A DNA stretch of 41,312 nucleotides from positions 1 through 41,312 of the forward strand of contig WHST01000052.1 of NCBI GenBank assembly GCA_009379955.1, read 5' to 3'. Shown here in pieces: positions 26,401 to 33,666 of the stretch. Numbering within the stretch: the stretch's first letter is position 1; every line of letters starts with the position of its first letter. The stretch comes from Streptosporangiales bacterium (GTDB lineage Bacteria > Actinomycetota > Actinomycetes > Streptosporangiales > WHST01). The notes below the pieces were generated by a model, which saw only the letters and a list, made by a program, of their open reading frames with translations, was not told the origin of the DNA and made no database searches. A program made the translations under genes and the position numbers.

Positions 26401-26627
26401 TTGCGGCTGAACGTGAGCACGAGAACCTGCTCGGGAGCGAACCCCCGACCGGCGATCCGGTCGACGACGGCCTCGACCAACGTGGTCGTCTTGCCGGTGC
26501 CGGGACCCGCCCGGACGAGCAGCGGACCGCCCGGGTGCGCGACGACGCGACGCTGGGCGTCGTCCAGCGTCGGGGCGATTCCGGTCTCCGGGGGGCGCCG
26601 GACCAACCGGAAGGTCGGGGCGTGCAC
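23493..26627 (-). CDS. adnA: AdnA: UvrD-family helicase with RecB-like nuclease domain
   Basis: This is the partner subunit of AdnB (1044 residues, Rv3202c-like). Walker A is GPGTGKTT (41-48). Motif II is FVDEYQDTDPAQE, motif III GDPDQSIYGFRGAE, and the later motifs are LLTAHRSKGLEWDLV and YVAVTRARRRL. The C-terminal nuclease has LAGRVDRVERD, AYVVDLKTG and GVYQLAA. A distant Cys in FDACGLRW and the terminal CGSCRVRSSC form a C...CxxCx5C pattern that resembles the iron-sulfur staple of AddB-type nucleases (inference). The start is GTG at 26627 with no clear ribosome-binding site. It is divergent from the MBL gene. It is a repair enzyme, not evidence for a phage-defence island. Confidence 0.94.
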   Translation of the reverse strand: MHAPTFRLVRRPPETGIAPTLDDAQRRVVAHPGGPLLVRAGPGTGKTTTLVEAVVDRIAGRGFAPEQVLVLTFSRKAAAELRERITARLGRTTQEPLALTFHAYAYALVRKAAVANGEPPPRLLSGPEHLVEIRRLLAGEVTDGATEWPEALRPALLTRGFAEEVRDLMLRVTERDHTSADLDTLAGEYGRREWEAVAGFMDRYAGRFDIEWARAFDYASLVREAITLMDDPDPRGVGAYERDTRRAVFVDEYQDTDPAQEGLLRALAGQGRDLTVVGDPDQSIYGFRGAEVGCIERFPEVFRTVDRRSADVVDLRTSRRFGTTLLAASRGVAARLPGGASTHRMLTSDRTGEPGEVEVDLVQSREQEAAHVADVLRRAHLVDGVPWERMAVLVRSASLQASPLHRALTAAGVPVVVAGDEVPLVLEPAVRPLLLALRAVVRPDTLDEETATELLCGPLGGADRLSLRRLRRALRETEQLAGGTRPVTTLLASALLDERELTLVPPEIRGPAERLARTLEATAKIVAGGSAEDALWELWHGAGLAERWRDASLRGGFRGQQADRDLDAVCALFDAVARYADRMPGGSVESFLDDLVAQEIPGDTLGEQAPRTDSVRLLTAHRSKGLEWDLVVVAGVQDGIWPDTRLRGTLLGVEEFVEVAQGNQPLVPSIAAKLLEEERRLFYVAVTRARRRLVVTAVLGGVDGDEQPSRFLGDLGVEPREVSATRMRALTLPSLVAELRATVADAGRLTEVRRVAAGHLARLAGDGVRGADPDEWYATTTPSSDLPLFDEDERITLSPSQVEGFDACGLRWLLERAVGAQDNGAPQTVGNVVHALASLVAEPGEADLDDLQSTLSEVFGRLDFESRWYARRRESDAAEMVERFVGWHTHNPRSLLAVEQPFDVETGRLRLAGRVDRVERDRHGRAYVVDLKTGKSGPRDEAIGRHPQLGVYQLAARLGAFAALGVDEPGGASLVHLGKGKKVKVQAQQALGDDDESGWADDLVQGVAARMSAARFVARVNPYCGSCRVRSSCPLQDEGGQVRP

Positions 26628-26713
26628 GATTCGATTGGACCATCCCCGGCCGACACCCCACCACCACGACCCGCCGACTGTGGATATCGCGACCGGCGCG
26701 CTGGCTAGGATCC

Positions 26714-27415
26714 GTGATTGTGCGCATCGATGGCATCGCGAGGTTGCTCCTCGGCACGTTCGTGCGCCCGCCCGAGGAGACCGGCACCGGGCGGCCCCGA
26801 GTCGAAGCCGTCTACGGCTACGTGATCCGACACGATCGCGGCCTGGTGCTGCTGGACACCGGTCTGGGTCGAGGTGGCGAGGACACCGAGGCCTGGTACC
26901 GACCGCAGCGGATCCCGTTACAACGGGCCCTGGGTGATCGCGGAGTCGCGCTGGATCAGATCGACGTCGTGGTGAACTGTCACCTGCACTTCGACCACTG
27001 CGGTGGCAACCCCTTGCTGGCAGGCAGGCCCATCATCTGTCAGCGGGAAGAGCTCACGACAGCTCGAGCCGGTGACTACACGATGGAGCACCTCGTGGAC
27101 TATCCCGGCTGCCGGTACGAACTACTGGACGACGAAGCCGAGATCTGGCCAGGAGTGCATGTAATACCCACCCCTGGCCACGGCGACGGTCACCAGTCGC
27201 TGGTGGTGGAGTGTGACGATGGCTCCGTGGTGCTGGCAGGCCAGTCACACGACACCGCGTCGGCATGGAGCGCGGACGTTCTCGCTGCCTCGGCCCCGAT
27301 CCTCGGCCACGCGGAACCGCTGCCTCGCGCACCATCCTGGATGACGCGCCTGCTGGAGTTCGATCCGAAACGGGTCATCTTCGCCCACGACGCCGCAGTG
27401 TGGGAGCCAGCCTGA
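26714..27415 (+). CDS. MBL-fold metallohydrolase (lactonase-like)
   Basis: This 233-residue metallo-beta-lactamase-fold enzyme has the binuclear metal motif HLHFDH (His90, His92, Asp94, His95), a further His in PTPGHGDGHQSL, the bridging Asp in GQSHDTAS and a last His in IFAHDAAV. The layout resembles N-acyl homoserine lactonase and related hydrolases, so a lactone or ester substrate is plausible but not shown. The start is GTG at 26714, or GTG at 26720, which is better spaced from an AGGA. Codon use is slightly less GC-biased than in its neighbours. Tandem hairpins follow the stop. Confidence 0.85.
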   Translation: MIVRIDGIARLLLGTFVRPPEETGTGRPRVEAVYGYVIRHDRGLVLLDTGLGRGGEDTEAWYRPQRIPLQRALGDRGVALDQIDVVVNCHLHFDHCGGNPLLAGRPIICQREELTTARAGDYTMEHLVDYPGCRYELLDDEAEIWPGVHVIPTPGHGDGHQSLVVECDDGSVVLAGQSHDTASAWSADVLAASAPILGHAEPLPRAPSWMTRLLEFDPKRVIFAHDAAVWEPA

Positions 27416-27427
27416 TCAGCCCGCACC

Positions 27428-27490
27428 GTTGATCACGTTCACGTGATCAACGTGGACTTCACCTCGTGCCGGGACGAGGTGAAGTCCACG
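27428..27490. terminator. Two tandem perfect hairpins after the MBL gene
   Basis: Stem one is GTTGATCACG / CGTGATCAAC (10 bp, 4-base loop). Stem two is a perfect 17-bp stem (27451-27467 with 27474-27490, 6-base loop) that shares one base with the first. There is no U-tract. They probably terminate or insulate transcription. The GATCACGTTC core recurs at 36631. Confidence 0.7.
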
Positions 27491-27529
27491 TCGGTGAGGT
27501 GAAGCTCCGCCGACGACCCTCGCAGCGCA

Positions 27530-27583
27530 CCCGTGAACGGCACCCTCACCATGCCCCGACACGGTGAGGGTGCCCCTCACGGG
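27530..27583. repeat. Imperfect palindromic repeat, copy 1
   Basis: The right arm at 27562-27583 (CGGTGAGGGTGCCCCTCACG and GG) is identical to an arm of the palindrome at 36687-36740. The left arm at 27530-27550 differs from a perfect complement at two internal bases and the tip. Two related copies in intergenic DNA indicate a dispersed palindromic repeat family. Confidence 0.75.
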
Positions 27584-27612
27584 TTCCGGTACCGGGACGT
27601 CCGCCGGGGTTG

Positions 27613-27826
27613 TCAGTGGCAGGCGTTGCTCTGCCGCGCGAGCGCCTGCAACAGCACCGGCATCTTCCGCGTGGCTTCTTCGGCGGCGAGGAGAAGACCG
27701 TCGAGATCGGAGTCGGACACCGGCGCCAGGTCGGTGCCGGCGAGGCGGGTCAGGGTGGCTGATGCCGAGGACGTCTTCCCACACCGACGCTGCCGCCGGT
27801 GTCGTGGTGGTCGTGTCTTCGTCCAT
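27613..27826 (-). pseudogene. Degenerate or frameshifted small gene
   Basis: An ATG at 27826 opens MDEDTTTTTPAAASVWEDVL. The coding-like continuation is in the next frame (SATLTRLAGTDLAPVSDSDL onward to ALARQSNACH, stop at 27613). The span is one base over a multiple of three, consistent with a single insertion. The joined product would be about 70 residues, acidic and helical. The second half faintly recalls helical segments of actinobacterial DUF222 proteins, but this is weak. No function is assigned. Confidence 0.35.
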
Positions 27827-27940
27827 ATTCAAAGGCTAGACCGACCACTGACAATACTCCGTGAATTCAGGCGCATTACCGACCGATGCGGATCACGAAC
27901 CAATAGCGAGATGCGACCGGAAAGCTAGGCAGCCACAGGA

Positions 27941-28083
27941 GCTGCCTCACCCCGTAGGCGCGGGCTGTTCAGGTCGATCGTCGGGTGTCAAGACTCCGCC
28001 AGACCCGAGCACCGCAATAAACGCCAAGCGGATTCTTGACACCCGACGATCGACTTACACAATGAAAAGAGGGGTGAGGCAGC
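27941..28083. mobile_element. Nested inverted-repeat element (MITE-like or regulatory)
   Basis: A 13-bp outer inverted repeat (GCTGCCTCACCCC at 27941-27953, complement at 28071-28083) encloses a perfect 20-bp inner inverted repeat (27974-27993 with 28034-28053, core TCGTCGGGTGTCAAGA). The unit spans 143 bases, has no ORF, and is less GC-rich than its surroundings. It may be a non-autonomous miniature element or a large operator ahead of the LLM gene. Confidence 0.6.
28036..28063 (+). promoter_or_regulatory. Candidate promoter inside the inverted repeat, toward the LLM gene
   Basis: TTGACA (28036-28041), a 16-base spacer and CACAAT (28058-28063) form a good -35 and moderate -10 reading toward the LLM gene at 28201. 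The -35 is embedded in the right arm of the 20-bp inverted repeat. Confidence 0.45.
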
Positions 28084-28200
28084 GGACCCACAGCAACGGC
28101 CCACAGCAAGCAGCCCCACTTGGCACCAACCCCGGCGACCGAGTAGGAAGGAGGGCGGCGCGGACGCGCCACATCGACAGCAGCAGAGAGGTCAGTGCGA

Positions 28201-29172
28201 ATGGCGACACGATTCGGCATCTTCGTTCCGCAGGGCTGGCGGATGGACCTCGCGGAGATCGCGGACCCGGTCGAGCAGTTCGACGCGATGGTCGGCGTCG
28301 CCAAGGCCGCCGACGCGGGGCCGTGGGACTCGATCTGGCTCTACGACCACTTCCACACCACCCCCCAGCCGACGCGGAACACCGTCTTCGAGTGCTGGAC
28401 GTCGACCGCCGCGCTCGTGCGCGAGACGAGCCGGGTCAACGTCGGCCAGATGGTCGGCTGCAACGGGTACCGCAACCCCGCGCTCTACGCCAAGACGGCG
28501 TCGACCGTCGACGTCGCGGCGGGCGGGCGGCTCTATGCCGGCATCGGCGCCGGCTGGTACGAGCACGAGTGGAAGGCGTACGGGTACGAGTGGCCCGAGC
28601 TGAAGGACCGCATGGGCGCGTTCCGCGAGGCCGTCGAGATCATCTACCGGATGTGGACCGAGGACGACGTCGTCTACGACGGGAAGTACTACTCGGTCGA
28701 CAAGCCGTTCAACGAGCCGAAGGGCGCGCGCGACCCGCACCCGTCGCTGTGGATCGGCGGCGGCGGCGAGCGCGTCACGCTGAGGCTCGTGGCGAAGTAC
28801 GGGGACGCCGCGAACATCGGCGCCGGGAACCCCGAGACCATCAGGGAGAAGGCCGCGATCCTCCGCAGGCACTGCGACGACGTCGGCCGTGACTACGACG
28901 AGATCATCAAGTCGACCAACTTCAACGTGTTCCCCGTGGCGGGCGGCGCCGACCCGGAGAAGGCGTCGACGAAGGCACGCGGCAGCGCCGACTACGACAC
29001 CTTCACCGGCAGGTACCCGGGGCTCGTCGTCGACACGACCGACGAGATCGCCGGCCGGGTCGAGAAGGCACTCGAGGCCGGCGCCGACTACGTCAACTTC
29101 TACGTGCCCGGACTCGCCTACGACGACGAGCTCCTCGGCCGTACGGCAGAGGTCGTGGCTCGCTTCTCCTGA
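28201..29172 (+). CDS. LLM-class F420-dependent oxidoreductase
   Basis: This 323-residue TIM-barrel enzyme of the luciferase-like monooxygenase family starts RFGIFVPQGW. It continues with WLYDHF, VNVGQMVGCNGYRNPALYAK, GRLYAGIGAGWYEHEW and the EIIYRMW...GKYYSV lid region. The sequence fits the F420-dependent branch (MSMEG-type reductases) rather than FMN enzymes. It is a cytoplasmic redox enzyme. Substrate is unknown. The ATG at 28201 has AGAGAGG nine bases upstream. A GTG two codons earlier is possible. It is convergent with, and overlaps by 55 bases, the IclR regulator gene. Confidence 0.9.
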   Translation: MATRFGIFVPQGWRMDLAEIADPVEQFDAMVGVAKAADAGPWDSIWLYDHFHTTPQPTRNTVFECWTSTAALVRETSRVNVGQMVGCNGYRNPALYAKTASTVDVAAGGRLYAGIGAGWYEHEWKAYGYEWPELKDRMGAFREAVEIIYRMWTEDDVVYDGKYYSVDKPFNEPKGARDPHPSLWIGGGGERVTLRLVAKYGDAANIGAGNPETIREKAAILRRHCDDVGRDYDEIIKSTNFNVFPVAGGADPEKASTKARGSADYDTFTGRYPGLVVDTTDEIAGRVEKALEAGADYVNFYVPGLAYDDELLGRTAEVVARFS

Positions 29173-29927
29173 CGACCCGACAGGTGGCCGAGGTCGGCCG
29201 ACATCGCGTCGGCCGCGTCGCGGACGAGGCCGCGCATCCGGTCGCGCTCGGCCACGTCGGCGACCCGGTAGGCGGGCGCGGCGAGCGTCACCGACGCGGC
29301 CACCCGTCCCGTAGAGGTGCGGACGGGCATCGACACGGCCCAGACACCTCGGTCGAGCTCGTCGTCGCACACGTCGTACCCACGCTCCCTGACCACGGCG
29401 AGATGCCCGACGACGGCGTCGACGTCGGTGAGCGTGTCGTCGGTGTACGCGTGGAGTGGGCGCGACCCCAGCAGCCGCCGCACGTGGTCCTCGGTCGCGT
29501 ACGCGAGCAGGGTCCTGGCCGCGGCGGCGGCGTGCAGCGGCAGGTCCTGGCCGATGCGCACGAACATCCGCAGCGCGTGCACGGACTCGACGAGCGACAC
29601 GCACACCGCCCGGTCTCCCACCAGCTCGGTGAGGAACACCGTCTCGCCGCTCGCGTCGGCGGCACCGGTCAGGGCGGGATGCGGCGTGACCAGCAGCGCG
29701 TTCATGCGGGAGCTCTCCTCCGCCAGCTGGCGCGCACCCGGCCCGAGGAAGTAGCGCCTGTTGGACGGTGACCTGGTCACGAACTCCTCGCGCTCGAGCA
29801 CCGCGAGGAGGCGGTGCATGCTGCCCACCGGGACGTCGAGCGAGCCCGCGAGCTGCGCGAGCGTCAGGCCGTTCGGCGTCGGCGCGAGCGACCGCAGGAC
29901 CGCGAGCGCGCGTACGACCGGCTGCAT
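29118..29927 (-). CDS. IclR-family transcriptional regulator
   Basis: This 269-residue protein has an N-terminal winged helix-turn-helix (ALAVLRSLAPTPNGLTLAQL, then VPVGSMHRLLAVLEREEFV) and a C-terminal effector domain (HAAAAARTLLAYATE, YDVCDDELDRGVWAVSMPVR, VTLAAPAYR), typical of catabolic IclR regulators. A strong GGAGGGAGC precedes the ATG. It is the last gene of the minus-strand transporter and catabolic run, 40 bases after the amidohydrolase, so it probably controls that run. The last 18 residues (Arg/Ser-rich) are encoded antisense to the end of the LLM gene and look like an extension after a lost stop. Confidence 0.9.
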   Translation of the reverse strand: MQPVVRALAVLRSLAPTPNGLTLAQLAGSLDVPVGSMHRLLAVLEREEFVTRSPSNRRYFLGPGARQLAEESSRMNALLVTPHPALTGAADASGETVFLTELVGDRAVCVSLVESVHALRMFVRIGQDLPLHAAAAARTLLAYATEDHVRRLLGSRPLHAYTDDTLTDVDAVVGHLAVVRERGYDVCDDELDRGVWAVSMPVRTSTGRVAASVTLAAPAYRVADVAERDRMRGLVRDAADAMSADLGHLSGRQEKRATTSAVRPRSSSS

Positions 29928-29967
29928 AGAGCTCCCTCCGTTGGTGAGCTACGGCCCCTTCGGCACT

Positions 29968-31395
29968 CTAGGTGGGTGGCGGGCTCGCCCTGGCGAAGGT
30001 CTCCCAGATCCGCTCGACCACGGCATTGGCGCTGCGCCGCACCGCGGCCGCGTCGATCCGCGTGTGTCGACCCTGCTCGACGAGGACGGCTCCGTCGACG
30101 ACGACGAGGTCGACCCCGGTGCCCGCGCTGTGCCAGACGGCGGTGCTCAGCGGGTCGAGCACGGGTTCGAGCCCCGGGTCGTTCAGCGTGAGCCCCACGA
30201 GGTCGGCACGGGCACCGCGCTCGATGCGACCGAGGTCGGACCGGCCGAGCACCGCCGCCGATCCCTCCGTGCCGGTCCGCAGCAGGTCGGCCGAGGTGAC
30301 CCCGGACGGACCGCCCGCCGCCAGCTTCGCGACCGTGCCGGCGACACGCAGCTCCTCCAGGTACGTCAGGCTGTGGCCGTCGGTGCCGATGCCCGTCGTG
30401 ACGCCCGCGTCGACGAACGTCCGGTACGAGACATGGCGTCCCGAGTGCACGAACGTCGCGGGACAGCACGCGACGGGGGTGCCCGTAGAGGCGAGCACGG
30501 CCAGGTCGTCGGGCGTCGCGAACGCGCAGTGCGCGGCGACGACGTCCGGGCCGCAGATGCCGTGCCGGGCGAGGAACTCCACCGGCGTGCAGTCGTGGTG
30601 ACGTCGCAGGTACGCCAGCTCGGGCCTGCTCTGCGCGACGTGGATCGTCATGTTCGTGCCGAGGTCACGGGCGGTCGCGAGCACCTTCGCCAGGTACGCG
30701 GGTGAGCAGGTGTCGGTGCAGTGCGGCCCCAGCATGACCCTGATCCGCCCGCCCGGCCCTTCGTCGTACTCGCGGAAGAGCTGCACGGCGTGCTCGAGCT
30801 GGGCAGGACCGTCCGACTCTCTCGTCACCGGCGTGCCGTGCGCGTCGACACCGGCGACGGTACGGGTCGCCAGGTAGGGAGCGCCGTACGCGCGGATGCC
30901 GACGTCACGCGCCGCGTCGAGGAACGCGCGGTGGCGGGGCCGGAACACGTCGACGGTGGTCGTCGTGCCGCCGGCGAGGATGCGCAGCAGGCTCGCGGTG
31001 TAGACGGCGCGCGCCTCGTCGTCGGTCATCGTGGTCGCCGCGAGGTCTCCCACGGGCATCAGCACGTCGTAGACCAGCGTGGACTGGGTGCCGGCCCGCG
31101 ACCGGTCCTCGGTCATGCCGCGGAACAGCGGGCCGTTGAGCGAGTGGCTGTGCACATCCACGAAACCGGGCAGCAGCAGGCTGTTCCCGGGCAGCCGGAT
31201 CCGCCTGGCGTCCGCCACCTCCGCCGTGGTCACGTCCTCGATGCGGCCGTCGCGGACGACGACGGTGCCGTGCGGGACCAGCTCGGGCGTGCCCGAACGG
31301 TGACCGGTCAGCACCCATCGCGCCGTGACGGCGACGCGGTCCGCCCGCGACGTCACCACCGGCTCAGGACTCATCTCTCTCGGCTCAGGACCCAT
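29968..31395 (-). CDS. Amidohydrolase-superfamily deaminase/chlorohydrolase-like enzyme
   Basis: This 475-residue metal-dependent hydrolase belongs to the TrzN/AtzA/8-oxoguanine deaminase group. It has a beta-sandwich start (TARWVLTGHRSG), then the TIM-barrel with DVHSHS (His82, His84), IHVAQSR and AAHCAFAT for further metal and catalytic His residues, and the metal Asp in GIGTDGHSLTY. These enzymes remove amino or other leaving groups from heterocycles. Its substrate here is unknown. The ATG at 31395 overlaps the cupin stop by 11 bases. An ATG at 31374 is an alternative. It is part of the ABC-transporter operon. Confidence 0.88.
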   Translation of the reverse strand: MGPEPREMSPEPVVTSRADRVAVTARWVLTGHRSGTPELVPHGTVVVRDGRIEDVTTAEVADARRIRLPGNSLLLPGFVDVHSHSLNGPLFRGMTEDRSRAGTQSTLVYDVLMPVGDLAATTMTDDEARAVYTASLLRILAGGTTTTVDVFRPRHRAFLDAARDVGIRAYGAPYLATRTVAGVDAHGTPVTRESDGPAQLEHAVQLFREYDEGPGGRIRVMLGPHCTDTCSPAYLAKVLATARDLGTNMTIHVAQSRPELAYLRRHHDCTPVEFLARHGICGPDVVAAHCAFATPDDLAVLASTGTPVACCPATFVHSGRHVSYRTFVDAGVTTGIGTDGHSLTYLEELRVAGTVAKLAAGGPSGVTSADLLRTGTEGSAAVLGRSDLGRIERGARADLVGLTLNDPGLEPVLDPLSTAVWHSAGTGVDLVVVDGAVLVEQGRHTRIDAAAVRRSANAVVERIWETFARASPPPT

Positions 31396-31804
31396 CCCCG
31401 GGACTCACGACTGGGGGAGGCTCGACGACGTGGAAGTCCCTGCCGACCGGCGCGTAGATCTCGATCATCGTGACGGGACCGTCGGCGGTGCTGCCGGCGG
31501 CGTGCGGAACACCAGGCGGGATGAACGCGACGTCGTGCGGGTTCAGTCGCATCCTCTCCCCGCCGACGATCGCCTCGGCCGTGCCCTCCAGCACGATGTA
31601 CACGTTCTCCGCGTGCGCGTGGTAGTGGTACGGCGCGGGCGGGGTGTTCGGCTTGATGACGTTGACGTGCACGTCGACGTTGCGGGCACCGTCGGCCGCG
31701 CCCACGAGGTCGCGCGCGATCCCCTTGTCGTCGTTCATCGGGCGTTCCGTGCCGCCCGTCAGCGAGGTGAGCTTGACCTTCGGCTCCGGTAGGGATTCCG
31801 TCAC
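31385..31804 (-). CDS. Single-domain cupin protein
   Basis: This 139-residue protein has cupin motif 1 PAPYHYHAHAENVYIVLEG (metal-binding His residues and Glu) and motif 2 DVAFIPPGVPHAAG with its His. It is a small beta-barrel, often a metal-dependent dioxygenase, isomerase or ligand-binding protein. The strict H-x-H-x(3-4)-E pattern suggests a bound metal. It lies 15 bases after the mu-crystallin-like gene and overlaps the amidohydrolase start, so it is cotranscribed. Reaction is unknown. Confidence 0.87.
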   Translation of the reverse strand: MTESLPEPKVKLTSLTGGTERPMNDDKGIARDLVGAADGARNVDVHVNVIKPNTPPAPYHYHAHAENVYIVLEGTAEAIVGGERMRLNPHDVAFIPPGVPHAAGSTADGPVTMIEIYAPVGRDFHVVEPPPVVSPGDGS

Positions 31805-31819
31805 GAGATGCCTCCTGCC

Positions 31820-32842
31820 TCAGAACAGCGGGTCGCCTGCGCGCTCGGTCAGGGCGGGCTCGAGACTGATCCCGCGACCGTGCTTCCGCGCCTGCTCGTA
31901 GACCCAGTACGCCTGCCTGACGTCCTGCGTCTGCAGGCCCTGGCTGCGGACGAGGAACTGGTCCTCCGGATTCGTACGCTGTCCCGCCCTGCCGGTGACG
32001 ACCTCGGCGAGGTCGGCCTCGACCACGAGCGAGTCGTACGTGCCGTCCTCGCGCCACGCGCGCATCTCCGTACAGATGGCGATCTGCTCACGCTCGTCGA
32101 CGAGGAACCGCATCCGCCGGTAGCAGTCGAGGTCGCACTCCTGGCCGCCGCCCATGGCGTAGACGACGACGCCGGGTCGCAACCACGCGTACTCGACGAT
32201 CGGGCTCATCGCCTCGGTCGCGGTGATGACGACGCTCGCGTCGCGCACGCACGACTCGGCGTCGTCGGAAGCGGTCACGGTGATGCCGAGCTCCGTGCTC
32301 AGCCGGTCGGCGAACGCCTTGCGTCGCTGCGGATCGCGGGAGTACACGCGCATGTGGTCGAGTGGCATGACCTCGTTGACGGTCAGCGCGGTGGCGTACG
32401 CCATGTGCCCGGTGCCGAGGATCGAGCAGTCGGTGCTGTCCGGCGTACGCAGGCACTCGATGGCGACCGCCGCGCAGGCGCCGGTGCGCAGCCCGTACCC
32501 CCAGCGCTCGTCGACGATACCGAAGAACTCCCCCGTCGCCGGGTCGCTCAGCATGACGTTCTTGGTCGGCCGGTGCGCCGCGAGCGCGTAGCCCTCCTCT
32601 GAGCGGTGCAGCGAGAGCACACGGAAGCCCGCGACCCCGGTGTCGTGCAGCACGCAGCCCTTGACCTTGTAGCGCGTCAGCGAGTCGCGGACGGCGAGGT
32701 TGGCCTGGCGCGGCTCGGACCAGTCGATCGCGTCGTTCGCGTACTCGACGAGCGTCTCGCGCGCCAGTCGCACGGCGTCGGCCGGCGTCAGCAGGGCCTT
32801 CACGTCCGCGTTGGACACGTACAGGAACTCTTTCGCGGCCAT
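31820..32842 (-). CDS. Ornithine cyclodeaminase/mu-crystallin family NAD(P)-dependent enzyme
   Basis: This 340-residue protein has the family N-terminal substrate region (TPADAVRLARETLVEY, RYKVKGCVLHDTGVAGFR) and a Rossmann segment with nucleotide loop CSILGTGHMAYATALTV, followed by RVYSRDPQRRKAFADRL. Relatives include ornithine cyclodeaminase, ketimine reductases and alanine dehydrogenases. Exact activity cannot be told. In this operon an imine or amino-acid-like intermediate is plausible. A GAAAGG six bases upstream sets the ATG at 32842. Confidence 0.88.
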   Translation of the reverse strand: MAAKEFLYVSNADVKALLTPADAVRLARETLVEYANDAIDWSEPRQANLAVRDSLTRYKVKGCVLHDTGVAGFRVLSLHRSEEGYALAAHRPTKNVMLSDPATGEFFGIVDERWGYGLRTGACAAVAIECLRTPDSTDCSILGTGHMAYATALTVNEVMPLDHMRVYSRDPQRRKAFADRLSTELGITVTASDDAESCVRDASVVITATEAMSPIVEYAWLRPGVVVYAMGGGQECDLDCYRRMRFLVDEREQIAICTEMRAWREDGTYDSLVVEADLAEVVTGRAGQRTNPEDQFLVRSQGLQTQDVRQAYWVYEQARKHGRGISLEPALTERAGDPLF

Positions 32843-32874
32843 CGACGACCTTTCGTTCGAGGAGGGTGACGGGG

Positions 32875-33666
32875 TCAGCGGGAGCGCCAGACGGCGAAGC
32901 GGTTCTCCAGCGCGCCGAGCGCGGTGATGATGAGCCAGCCGAACGCCGCGTAGACGGACGCGGCCGCGAGCACGTATGCGGTGTTGAAGCGCTCGGCCTC
33001 GGTCTGGATGATCCCGCCGATGCCGGTGAGCGACAGGAACACCTCGGCGATCACCGCGCCGACGAGCGCGCGCTCGGCGCCGATCCGCAGGCCGGAGACG
33101 ACGAACGGCACGGCACCGGGGAGCACGACGTGGCGGACGAGGTGCCGTTCCGTCGCGAGGAAGCTGCGCGCCGTCTCGATCAGGTCCGCGCGGGTGTAGC
33201 GCACGCCGACGGCCGTGTTGAGGATGATCGGGATGACGGTGCCGAGCCAGATGATGAACATGCGCCCGGAGTAGCCGACGCCGAACCACACGATCACCAG
33301 CGGGATGATGACGACGCGCGGGGTGGCGTAGATCGCGTCGATGTACGGCTCGAGCAGCTTGCCCCACGTCACCGACCGCCCGATCAGCACGCCGAGCGCG
33401 ATGCCGGTGACGACGGAGATCGCGAAGCCGGGTATCAGGTAGGACATCGTCTGGACGAACGCCGCGGGCAGCCGGCCCGAGGCGACGAGCTCACCGAACG
33501 CCGAGACGACACGGGACGGCGGGGCGAACAGCAGCGGGTCGACGGCCCTGCCGACGATCTCCCACACCACCAGGACGACCGCGACCGTCGCGAGCGGCGG
33601 CCAGTACCTGGTGAGAGCGTTCGTCCGGCGCCGGCGCGTGGCACGCGCCTCGACGACGGTGGTCAC
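32875..33666 (-). CDS. ABC transporter permease (SsuC/TauC/ThiX-like)
   Basis: This 263-residue inner-membrane permease has about six hydrophobic helices and the EAA-type coupling loop (ERHLVRHVVLPGAVPFVVSG). It is the BPD_transp_1 type used for alkanesulfonates, taurine, nitrate or pyrimidine-like ligands. The GTG at 33666 overlaps the binding-protein stop (GTGA). An ATG 15 bases farther upstream is less likely. It is one of two distinct permeases in the operon. Confidence 0.9.
   Translation of the reverse strand: MTTVVEARATRRRRTNALTRYWPPLATVAVVLVVWEIVGRAVDPLLFAPPSRVVSAFGELVASGRLPAAFVQTMSYLIPGFAISVVTGIALGVLIGRSVTWGKLLEPYIDAIYATPRVVIIPLVIVWFGVGYSGRMFIIWLGTVIPIILNTAVGVRYTRADLIETARSFLATERHLVRHVVLPGAVPFVVSGLRIGAERALVGAVIAEVFLSLTGIGGIIQTEAERFNTAYVLAAASVYAAFGWLIITALGALENRFAVWRSR

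Noticed and set aside
23493-26627. Helicase-nuclease pair as a phage-defence system
   Set aside because: Gene order, domains and the neighbours nudC, mycoredoxin, uvrD2 and whiB7 match the conserved AdnAB repair locus, and no other defence gene is adjacent.
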